Shown here piece after piece: positions 39,983-47,276 of a DNA stretch of 64,000 nt. Made by a program: the position numbers and the translations under genes. Each line of letters opens with the position of its first letter. Position 1 is the first letter of the stretch. This stretch comes from an uncultured Oscillospiraceae bacterium. GTDB taxonomy: Bacteria; Bacillota; Clostridia; Oscillospirales; Oscillospiraceae. Under the pieces are notes generated by a model. That model was given only the letters and a program-made list of their open reading frames with translations. It searched no databases and was not told the DNA's origin. The stretch lies in assembly GCA_910585155.1 (NCBI GenBank), contig CAJUEC010000004.1, forward strand, positions 1 through 64,000. Direction: 5' to 3'.

Positions 39983-40129
39983 ATGGATCTGGGCATCATC
40001 GGCGGCCAGGACGGCCCCACCGCAATCCTCATTGGAGGAGACCCCGCTGGGCTGGTCCTCGCGCTGCTGCTGGCCGCGGCCCTGATCGGAGGAGCCGTCT
40101 GGCTTTTCCTTCGCAAGCGTAACAAATAA
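39983..40129 (+). CDS. 48-residue membrane peptide with decarboxylase-beta-like motif
   Basis: A small reading frame between purC and purF (MDLGIIGGQDGPTAILIGGD, then a single hydrophobic helix LVLALLLAAALIGGAVWLFL and KRNK). GIIGGxDGPTAI strikingly matches the conserved segment of the beta subunit of sodium-pumping decarboxylases (OadB family), which contains an ion-coupling Asp. A full beta subunit has about 400 residues, so this is not a functional pump on its own. No strong ribosome site is evident; coupling to purC translation (10 bp gap) is likely. Function unknown. Confidence 0.65.
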   Translation: MDLGIIGGQDGPTAILIGGDPAGLVLALLLAAALIGGAVWLFLRKRNK

Positions 40130-40141
40130 GGAGGCTCTTTC

Positions 40142-41563
40142 ATGGGCGGATTCTTTGGCGCGATTTCCCAGCGCGACATCACTCTTGACATCTTCTTCGG
40201 CGTGGACTACCACTCCCACCTGGGCACCCGCCGGGGGGGCATGATCATCTACGACGAGACCGACGGCTTTCAGCGGCAGATTCACTCCATCGAAAACACC
40301 CCCTTCCGCACCAAGTTTGAGAAGGACCTGGAGAAGTTCCACGGCACCGCAGGCATCGGCTGCATCAGCGACACCGACCCCCAGCCCCTGCTGGTGCGCT
40401 CCCACCTGGGGCTGTACGCCATCTCCACCGTGGGCATCATCAACAACGCGGAGGCCCTGGTGGAGGACTATTTCAACGGCCACACCCGGCAGTTCATGGC
40501 CATGAGCTCGGGCAAGGTCAACTCCACCGAACTCACCGCCGCCCTCATCAACCAGAAGGACACCCTGGTGGAGGGCATCCGGTACGCCCAGCAGGTCATT
40601 GACGGCTCCTCCACCATTCTCATTCTCACCCCCGAGGGCATTGTGGCCGCCCGGGACCGGCTGGGCCGCCTGCCGGTGCTCATCGGCAAAAATGAAGAGG
40701 GCTGCTGCGTCTCCTTCGAGTCCTTCGCCTGCACCAAGCTGGGCTATGACAACGCCTACGAGCTGGGCCCCGGCGAGATCGTGCGCATCACCGCCGGCGG
40801 CTGGGAGACCCTGGCCCCCGCCGGGGATCAAATGCGCATCTGCGCCTTCCTGTGGACCTACTACGGCTACCCCAACTCCAACTACGAGGGGCAGAACGTG
40901 GAGGTCATGCGCTGCCGCAACGGGGAGATCATGGCCCGGGCGGAACGGGAGCAGGGCGCCCTGCCCGACGTGGACTGGGTGGCGGGGGTGCCCGACTCGG
41001 GCGTGCCCCACGCCATCGGCTACGCCAACGCCAGCGGAAAGCCCTTCGCCCGGCCCTTTGTCAAGTACACCCCCACCTGGCCCCGGTCCTTCATGCCCGC
41101 CAGCCAGGAGGTGCGCAACCAGGTGGCCAAAATGAAGCAGATCCCCGTTCCCGAGCTGATCCAGGGCAGAAAGCTGCTCTTTGTGGACGACTCCATCGTC
41201 CGGGGCACCCAGCTGCGGGAGACCGTGGATTTTCTCTACGGCGCGGGGGCCAAGGAGGTCCACATGCGCTCCGCCTGCCCCCCCATCATGTACGGCTGCA
41301 AATACCTGAATTTCTCCCGGAGCAACTCCTCCATGGAGCTGCTGGCCCGAAAGACCGTCCAGGAGCTGGAGGGGGACGAGGGGCAGAAGCACCTGGAGGA
41401 GTACGCCGACGCGTCCACAACCCGGGGCCAGTGCCTGCTCAAATCCATCTGCGAGAAGCTGGGCTTCGACTCCCTGGGCTATCAGTCGCTGGACGGCCTG
41501 CTGGACGCCATCGGCATCGACCGGGACAAGATCTGCACCTACTGCTGGACGGGCAGAGAATAA
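40142..41563 (+). CDS. purF: PurF-like amidophosphoribosyltransferase lacking the N-terminal catalytic cysteine
   Basis: A 473-residue PurF homologue. The C-terminal PRTase domain is intact, with the PRPP loop FVDDSIVRGTQ (348-357). Four cysteines match the Fe-S ligands of the B. subtilis enzyme: C234, C386 (or C379), C465 and C468 (CTYC). The glutaminase domain, however, opens MGGFFGAISQRDI with Gly where the N-terminal nucleophile Cys should be, although later glutaminase residues (HLGTRRGGM, GIGCISDTD, SHLG) remain. AAGGAGG 7 bp before the ATG rules out a longer start. It could use ammonia, a partner glutaminase, or be a regulatory paralogue. Confidence 0.88.
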   Translation: MGGFFGAISQRDITLDIFFGVDYHSHLGTRRGGMIIYDETDGFQRQIHSIENTPFRTKFEKDLEKFHGTAGIGCISDTDPQPLLVRSHLGLYAISTVGIINNAEALVEDYFNGHTRQFMAMSSGKVNSTELTAALINQKDTLVEGIRYAQQVIDGSSTILILTPEGIVAARDRLGRLPVLIGKNEEGCCVSFESFACTKLGYDNAYELGPGEIVRITAGGWETLAPAGDQMRICAFLWTYYGYPNSNYEGQNVEVMRCRNGEIMARAEREQGALPDVDWVAGVPDSGVPHAIGYANASGKPFARPFVKYTPTWPRSFMPASQEVRNQVAKMKQIPVPELIQGRKLLFVDDSIVRGTQLRETVDFLYGAGAKEVHMRSACPPIMYGCKYLNFSRSNSSMELLARKTVQELEGDEGQKHLEEYADASTTRGQCLLKSICEKLGFDSLGYQSLDGLLDAIGIDRDKICTYCWTGRE

Positions 41564-41586
41564 TTTTTGAAAAGGAGTCAGCTATC

Positions 41587-41853
41587 ATGGTCGAGTCAAG
41601 ATGCGGCATCCTGTGCGGCCAGTGTGAGTACCGGGAGCAGATGGGCTGCGCCGGCTGCGTCAACATCGAAAAACCCTTTTGGGGGGACAGCTGCCCGGTA
41701 AAATCCTGCACCGAGGGCAAGCCCCACAGCCACTGCGGCCAGTGCGCCGAGTTCCCCTGCCAGCTGCTCAGCCAGTTCGCCTACGACGAGAAGCAGGGCG
41801 ACGGCGGCAGGCGCATTGAGCAGTGCAGACTCTGGAAAGGAGCGGAGCAATGA
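41587..41853 (+). CDS. DUF3795 cysteine-rich protein
   Basis: An 88-residue protein with about twelve cysteines: ESRCGILCGQCEYREQMGCAGC near the start, CPVKSC in the middle and HCGQCAEFPCQLL later. The spacing follows the DUF3795 pattern, a probable metal-binding module of unknown role. AAAAGGAG precedes the ATG and the stop overlaps purM by 4 bp (ATGA), so it is co-translated with purine enzymes. Confidence 0.85.
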   Translation: MVESRCGILCGQCEYREQMGCAGCVNIEKPFWGDSCPVKSCTEGKPHSHCGQCAEFPCQLLSQFAYDEKQGDGGRRIEQCRLWKGAEQ

Positions 41854-42893
41854 ACAACTCCCACTCTGAATCCTACGCCGCCGCCGGGGTGGACGTCACC
41901 GCCGGGTATGAGGCGGTGCGCCGCATCAAGCCCATGGTGGAGTCCACCTACATCCCCGGGGTGATGGGCACTCTGGGGGGCTTCGGCGGCATGTTCGCCC
42001 CCGACCTGTCCGGCATGAAGAAGCCGGTGCTGGTGTCCGGCACCGACGGGGTGGGCACCAAGCTGAAGCTGGCCTTCCTGATGGACAAGCACGACACCGT
42101 GGGCATCGACTGCGTGGCCATGTGCGTCAACGACATCATCTGCGGCGGGGCCGCCCCCCTGTTCTTCCTGGACTACATCGCCTGCGGCAAGAACGACCCC
42201 GGTCGCATCGCCCAGATCGTGGCAGGCATCACCGAGGGCTGCCGTCAGGCCCAGTGCGCCTTGGTGGGCGGCGAGACCGCCGAGATGCCCGGCTTCTACC
42301 CCGCCGACGAGTACGATCTGGCGGGCTTCTCCGTGGGGCTGGTGGACCAGGAGAAGATCATCGACGGCAAACAGCTGTCCCAGGGGGACGCCCTCATCGG
42401 TCTGGCCTCCTCCGGGGTCCACTCCAACGGCTTCTCCCTGGTGCGCAAGGTGCTGCACATCGAGCACGCCGACCTGCGCACCCCCCTGGACGAGCTGGGG
42501 GGCAAGGGGCTGGGCGAGACCCTGCTCACCCCCACCAAAATTTACGTCAAGGCCGTGAAGGCCCTGCTGGCCGCCGGGGTGGACCTGCACGCCGTCAGCC
42601 ACATCACCGGCGGCGGCTTCTATGAGAACGTGCCCCGGATGATGGCGGAGGGCCTCACCGCCCGGATCGAGCTGGACGCCTTCCCCTGCCCGCCCATCTT
42701 CAAGCTCATCCAGCGGCTGGGCAGCATCCCGGAGCGGGATATGTACAACACCTTCAACATGGGCGTGGGCATGGTGCTGGCCCTCCCCGATTCCCAGGCG
42801 GACCGGGCCCTGGACCTCCTCCGGGAGGCCGGCGAGAAGGCGTACCGCATCGGCGAGGTGGTCCCCGGCGACGGGGGCGTGGAGCTGGTATGA
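41850..42893 (+). CDS. purM: Phosphoribosylformylglycinamidine cyclo-ligase
   Basis: A 347-residue AIR synthase. It shows YAAAGVDVTAGYEAVRRIKP, SGTDGVGTKLKLAF, CVAMCVNDIICGGAAPLFFLDY, LVGGETAEMPGFY, SSGVHSNGFSLVRKV and HITGGGFYENVPRM, the ordered signature of PurM. The start at 41850 overlaps the DUF3795 stop. Confidence 0.96.
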   Translation: MNNSHSESYAAAGVDVTAGYEAVRRIKPMVESTYIPGVMGTLGGFGGMFAPDLSGMKKPVLVSGTDGVGTKLKLAFLMDKHDTVGIDCVAMCVNDIICGGAAPLFFLDYIACGKNDPGRIAQIVAGITEGCRQAQCALVGGETAEMPGFYPADEYDLAGFSVGLVDQEKIIDGKQLSQGDALIGLASSGVHSNGFSLVRKVLHIEHADLRTPLDELGGKGLGETLLTPTKIYVKAVKALLAAGVDLHAVSHITGGGFYENVPRMMAEGLTARIELDAFPCPPIFKLIQRLGSIPERDMYNTFNMGVGMVLALPDSQADRALDLLREAGEKAYRIGEVVPGDGGVELV

Positions 42894-43531
42894 GCGCAAA
42901 GCGGATCGCCGTGCTGGTGTCCGGCGGGGGCACCAATTTGCAGGCCCTCATTGACGCCCAGCGCCGCGGGGACACTGCGGGCGGGGAGATCGCCGCCGTC
43001 ATCGCCTCCAAGCCCGGGGCCTACGCCCTGGAGCGGGCGGCACGGGCCGGCATACCCGGCTATGTGGTGGCCCGGAGGGACTACCCGGACAGCCGGGCCA
43101 TGACCGTAGCCCTGGTGGACAAGCTGAAGGAGCTGGACATCGACCTGGTGGTGCTGGCGGGCTTCATGGTCATCCTCACGGAGGAGATGGTGCGGGCCTA
43201 TCCCAACGCCATTCTCAACGTCCACCCCGCCCTGATCCCCTCCTTCTGCGGGGAGGGGTACTACGGCCTCCACGTCCATGAGAAGGCGCTGGAATACGGC
43301 GTCAAGCTGTCCGGCGCCACCGTCCACTTTGTCAGCGAGGCGTGCGACGGCGGGCCCATCGTGCTGCAAAAGGCGGTGGAGGTGGAGGTGGACGACACCC
43401 CGGAGACCCTCCAGCGCCGGATCATGGAGCAGGCGGAGTGGGTGATCCTCCCCAGGGCCGTCTCCCTGTTCTGCCAGGGGCGTTTGCAGGTGGAGGGCCG
43501 GACCGTCCGCATTTTGAAACAGTCGGATTAA
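42890..43531 (+). CDS. purN: Phosphoribosylglycinamide formyltransferase
   Basis: A 213-residue folate-dependent GAR transformylase with RIAVLVSGGGTNLQALID, VVLAGFMVIL, NAILNVHPALIPSF (Asn, His catalytic site) and GATVHFVSEACDGGPIV. It overlaps purM by 4 bp. Confidence 0.95.
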   Translation: MSAKRIAVLVSGGGTNLQALIDAQRRGDTAGGEIAAVIASKPGAYALERAARAGIPGYVVARRDYPDSRAMTVALVDKLKELDIDLVVLAGFMVILTEEMVRAYPNAILNVHPALIPSFCGEGYYGLHVHEKALEYGVKLSGATVHFVSEACDGGPIVLQKAVEVEVDDTPETLQRRIMEQAEWVILPRAVSLFCQGRLQVEGRTVRILKQSD

Positions 43532-43548
43532 GAAAAGGAGTGTCGGCA

Positions 43549-44259
43549 ATGATTGATATGCTGGACTATTTGCAGAGCAATCCCTACCCCGGCCGGGGCA
43601 TTATGCTGGGCCGCTCCGCTGACAACAAGAGCGCCGTCATCGCCTACTTCATCATGGGCCGCAGCGAGAACAGCCGCAACCGGGTCTTTGAGGAGACGGA
43701 GGACGGCATCCGCACGAAGGCCTTCGATGAGTCCAAGATGACCGACCCGTCCCTCATTATTTATCACCCCGTCCGCCGGATGGAAAGCGGCCTGACCATC
43801 GTCACCAACGGCGACCAGACCGACACCATCCGGGACAGCCTCCTGGCGGGCCACTGCTACCGCCACGCCCTGAACACCCGCACCTTTGAGCCCGACGGCC
43901 CCAACTACACCCCCCGGATCTCCGGCGTGGTGAAGCCGGAGGGGTCCTACAACCTGTCCATCCTCAAGAGCCTGGACGGCGACCCCGCCTGCGCCTGCCG
44001 GTACTTCTACGAGTACGACGCTCCCCGCGCGGGGGTAGGCCACTTCATCCACACCTACGAGCGGGACGGCGACCCCCTGCCCTCCTTTGAGGGGGAGCCC
44101 CGGATGGTGTCCCTCACCGCCCCCGACGCGGAGACGCTGGCCAATGATCTGTGGCTGGCGCTGAACGAGGACAACAGGGTGTCCCTGTTCGTGCGGTACA
44201 TCGACCTGGAAACCGGGGAGGACGAGACCTCCATCATCAATAAACATTGGGAGGCGTAA
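43549..44259 (+). CDS. IMP cyclohydrolase (PurO-type, PF07826)
   Basis: A 236-residue stand-alone IMP cyclohydrolase. It opens MLDYLQSNPYPGRGIMLGRSADNKSAVIAYFIMGRSENSRNRVF and includes GLTIVTNGDQTDTI and EPDGPNYTPRISGV, which match the archaeal-type PurO family rather than the N-domain of PurH. The following gene supplies AICAR transformylase, so the two last IMP-forming steps are split between non-fused genes, as in many clostridia. Confidence 0.9.
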   Translation: MIDMLDYLQSNPYPGRGIMLGRSADNKSAVIAYFIMGRSENSRNRVFEETEDGIRTKAFDESKMTDPSLIIYHPVRRMESGLTIVTNGDQTDTIRDSLLAGHCYRHALNTRTFEPDGPNYTPRISGVVKPEGSYNLSILKSLDGDPACACRYFYEYDAPRAGVGHFIHTYERDGDPLPSFEGEPRMVSLTAPDAETLANDLWLALNEDNRVSLFVRYIDLETGEDETSIINKHWEA

Positions 44260-44261
44260 AC

Positions 44262-45434
44262 ATGACCGAACTGGAACTGAAATACGGCTGCAACCCCAAC
44301 CAGAAGCCCGCCCGCATCTTCATGGAGGAGGGCGACCTGCCCCTCACCGTCCTCAACGGCAGGCCGGGGTACATCAATTTCATGGACGCGCTGAACTCCT
44401 GGCAGCTGGTGAAGGCGCTGAAAAAGGCCACCGGCCTGCCCGCCGCCGCCTCCTTCAAGCACGTCTCCCCCGCCGGGGCGGCCCTGGGCCTGCCCCTCAC
44501 CCAGGTGGAGCGGCAGATTTACTTCGCCCCTGACGGGGACCTGTCCCCCATCGCCTGCGCCTACATCCGGGCCCGGGGGGCGGACCGGCTGTGCTCCTAC
44601 GGCGACTGGGCGGCGCTGAGCGACACCTGCGACGCCGACACCGCCCGCTATCTGGCCCTGGAGGTGTCCGACGGCGTCATCGCCCCGGATTACACCGACG
44701 AGGCTCTGGAGATCCTGAGGGCCAAGCGCAAGGGCGGCTACAACGTGGTGAAGATCGACCCCAGCTACACCCCCGCCCCCGTGGAGCGGCGTAGCATCTT
44801 CGGCATCGTCTTTGAGCAGGGCTGCAACGACCTGGGCATCGATGAAAAAATGCTGGAGAACATCGTCACCGCCAACAAGGAGCTGCCCCTCCAGGCAAAG
44901 CACGACATGCTCCTCTCCCTCATCACCCTGAAATACACCCAGTCCAACTCCGTGTGCTATGTGAAGGACGGGATGACCATCGGCGTGGGCGCGGGCCAGC
45001 AGAGCCGCATCCACTGCACCCGCCTGGCGGGCAGCAAAGCGGACACCTGGTGGCTGCGCCAGCACCCCAAGGTGCTGGGCCTCCAGTTCGTGGACGGCAT
45101 CCGCCGCCCGGACCGGGACAACGCCATCGACATCTACATCTCCGACGAGCACGACGACGTACTGGCCGACGGCGTGTGGCAGGCCACCTTCAAGGTGAAG
45201 CCCGAGGTGCTCACCGAGGCGGAGAAAAAGGAGTGGATCGCCAAGCAGTCCGGGGTCACCGTGGGCTCCGACGCCTTCTTCCCCTTCGGGGACAACGTGG
45301 AGCGGGCCTTCAAGTCGGGCGTGAAATACATCGCCCAGCCCGGCGGCTCCATCCGGGACGACCACGTGATCTCCACCGCCGACAAGCACGACATGGTGAT
45401 GGCCTTCACCGGGATCCGGCTGTTCCATCACTAG
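44262..45434 (+). CDS. purH: AICAR transformylase (PurH C-terminal type, stand-alone)
   Basis: A 390-residue protein consisting of the formyltransferase part of PurH only: LELKYGCNPNQKPARIF, AASFKHVSPAGAALGLPL (Lys-His catalytic pair), KYTQSNSVCYVKDGMTIGVGAGQQSRIHCTRLAG and a C-terminal AQPGGSIRDDHVISTADKH. It catalyses formylation of AICAR to FAICAR; cyclisation is done by the preceding gene. The ATG at 44262 follows GGGAGG at 9 bp. Confidence 0.94.
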   Translation: MTELELKYGCNPNQKPARIFMEEGDLPLTVLNGRPGYINFMDALNSWQLVKALKKATGLPAAASFKHVSPAGAALGLPLTQVERQIYFAPDGDLSPIACAYIRARGADRLCSYGDWAALSDTCDADTARYLALEVSDGVIAPDYTDEALEILRAKRKGGYNVVKIDPSYTPAPVERRSIFGIVFEQGCNDLGIDEKMLENIVTANKELPLQAKHDMLLSLITLKYTQSNSVCYVKDGMTIGVGAGQQSRIHCTRLAGSKADTWWLRQHPKVLGLQFVDGIRRPDRDNAIDIYISDEHDDVLADGVWQATFKVKPEVLTEAEKKEWIAKQSGVTVGSDAFFPFGDNVERAFKSGVKYIAQPGGSIRDDHVISTADKHDMVMAFTGIRLFHH

Positions 45435-45484
45435 GCGCATCGCCTTTCTGCGGAAAGGCTGTCGCTTCGCTCCAAATGCGCCTT

Positions 45485-45508
45485 CTAGGGGGAACTAGTT
45501 CCCCCTAG
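45485..45508. repeat. Perfect 24-bp palindrome upstream of purD
   Basis: CTAGGGGGAACT is followed directly by its reverse complement with no loop, in the 148 bp gap between purH and purD. A second small stem CGCGGC-TTC-GCCGCG follows. It may be an RNA-processing or partial-termination hairpin or an operator. Confidence 0.65.
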
Positions 45509-45582
45509 ATACGCGGCTTCGCCGCGATACCCCCTCCACTCTCCGAGGGGACGAAGGTTTAATAGAAACGAGGTAATACGGC

Positions 45583-46842
45583 ATGAGGGTTTTAGTGGTA
45601 GGAAGCGGCGGCCGGGAGCACGCCATCTGCTGGAAATTGAAGCAGTCGCCCAAGGTCACCGAGCTGTTCTGCGCCCCCGGCAACGGCGGCATCGCCCAGA
45701 CTGCCCGGTGCGTGGACGTGAAGGCCACCGACGTGGAGGGCATGGTGCGCTGGGCCAAGGACAACGCCATGGACTTCGTGGTGGTGGCCCCCGACGACCC
45801 CCTGGCCCTGGGTATGGTGGACGCCCTGGAGGAGGCGGGCATACCCGCCTTCGGCCCCCGGGCCAGCGCCGCCGTCATCGAGGCCAGCAAGGCGTTCTCC
45901 AAAGAGCTGATGAAGAAATACCGCATCCCCACCGCGAAGTACGAGACCTTCACCGACCTGGACAAGGCCCTGGCCTACATCCAGGAGCAGGGCGCGCCCA
46001 TCGTGGTGAAGGCGGACGGGCTGGCCCTGGGCAAGGGGGTGGTGGTGGCCGCCACGGTGGAGGAGGCCCAGACCGCCGCCCGGGAGATGATGGCGGACAA
46101 GAAGTTTGGCGAGAGCGGCTCCACCGTGGTGATTGAGGAGTGCATGACCGGCCCCGAGGTGACGGTGCTGGCCTTTGCCGACGGGGAGCACGTGTCCACC
46201 ATGCCCGCTAGCCAGGACCACAAGCGGGCCTATGACGGCAACCGGGGCCCCAACACCGGCGGCATGGGGGCTATCTCCCCCCCGCCCCAGTACACGCCGG
46301 ACATCGCCCGGCGCTGCATGGACGAGATCTTCCTGCCCACCATCCGGGCGCTGAAGGCGGAGGGCCGGCCCTTCCAGGGGGTCATCTACTTTGGCCTGAT
46401 GCTCACCCCGGACGGCCCCAAGGTGGTGGAGTACAACGCCCGCTTCGGCGACCCGGAGTGCCAGGCGGTGCTGTCCCTGCTGGACAGCGACCTGCTGGAC
46501 GTCTTCACCGCCTGCCGGGAGGGCACGCTGGACAAGCTGGACCTCCGCTGGAAGGACAGCGCAGCCTGCTGTCTGGTGCTGGCCTCCGGGGGCTATCCCC
46601 TGGATTACAAAAAGGGCTGCCCCATCTCCGGGCTGGAGGAGGCGGGCCGCTCCGCCGTGGTGTTCCACGCGGGCACCAGGCTGGATGAGCACGGCCAATA
46701 CCTCACCAGCGGCGGCCGGGTGCTGGGGGTCACCGCCCTGGGGGACACCCTGGAGCAGGCCATCGACGCCGCCTACGCCGCCGCCGCCCCCATCTCCTTC
46801 ACCGACATGCACTTCCGCCGGGACATCGGTCGCGCCTTTTAA
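45583..46842 (+). CDS. purD: Phosphoribosylamine-glycine ligase
   Basis: A 419-residue ATP-grasp enzyme making GAR. Motifs: VLVVGSGGREHAICWKL, GPRASAAVIEASKAFSKELM, IVVKADGLALGKGVVVA, GPEVTVLAFADG, DHKRAYDGNRGPNTGGMGAISP and VVEYNARFGDPECQAVL. It ends the purine cluster; purL, purB and purA are not in the window. Confidence 0.96.
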   Translation: MRVLVVGSGGREHAICWKLKQSPKVTELFCAPGNGGIAQTARCVDVKATDVEGMVRWAKDNAMDFVVVAPDDPLALGMVDALEEAGIPAFGPRASAAVIEASKAFSKELMKKYRIPTAKYETFTDLDKALAYIQEQGAPIVVKADGLALGKGVVVAATVEEAQTAAREMMADKKFGESGSTVVIEECMTGPEVTVLAFADGEHVSTMPASQDHKRAYDGNRGPNTGGMGAISPPPQYTPDIARRCMDEIFLPTIRALKAEGRPFQGVIYFGLMLTPDGPKVVEYNARFGDPECQAVLSLLDSDLLDVFTACREGTLDKLDLRWKDSAACCLVLASGGYPLDYKKGCPISGLEEAGRSAVVFHAGTRLDEHGQYLTSGGRVLGVTALGDTLEQAIDAAYAAAAPISFTDMHFRRDIGRAF

Positions 46843-46906
46843 GGCGCCCGTTCCCTGCCGCGCAGTCATTTTGCCCGGACGCCCCCGCGGCGCCGGGCCC
46901 GAACCT

Positions 46907-46940
46907 CCGCCGGAAAGGGCCTCCCTTTCCGGCGGTTTTT
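46907..46940 (+). terminator. Intrinsic terminator of the purine operon
   Basis: Perfect 13 bp stem (CCGCCGGAAAGGG and complement), 3-base loop, then TTTTT, 65 bp after the purD stop. Confidence 0.92.
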
Positions 46941-47024
46941 CCGTCCCTCCCCAGCCCCGGGGCCCAGGCCGGCGGGCCGGAACCGGGCGCTGAGAAAAAT
47001 CCTGAAAACCCTGCTCGATTCCGA

Positions 47025-47053
47025 TTGACAGGATGGCCCCAGCATATTACAAT
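47025..47053 (+). promoter_or_regulatory. Sigma-A promoter of the M60 peptidase operon
   Basis: -35 TTGACA (47025-47030, consensus), 17 bp spacer, -10 TACAAT (47048-47053). The palindromic element at 47056 starts 3 bp after the -10, so the transcript begins within it. Confidence 0.82.
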
Positions 47054-47055
47054 AA

Positions 47056-47215
47056 AGGAACCTCTGGGTAAATCGGCAGGCGCGGTTTGTGAGAGATTTT
47101 TCGCCCCAATGCGGCGGGCTTCGTGGAAATCATTGTGTTTATTCCAAGAAAGTCCAACGAAATTGCGGCAAAAAGCTCCAAAAAGCGCCGCAGGCATATT
47201 GATTCAGAGGGTCCT
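47056..47215. repeat. Palindromic intergenic element, copy 5
   Basis: A 160 bp element with 18 bp arms beginning AGGAACCTCT and ending with AGAGGGTCCT (14 of 18 paired). The core CATTGTGTTTATTCC and GAGAGATTTTTCGCC match copy 4. It forms nearly the whole leader of the M60 peptidase mRNA. Confidence 0.7.
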
Positions 47216-47276
47216 AAAGTCCCATATCATTTCTCGATTACACCACATGGGATTGAACAGTTAAGGAGTGGCAAAT

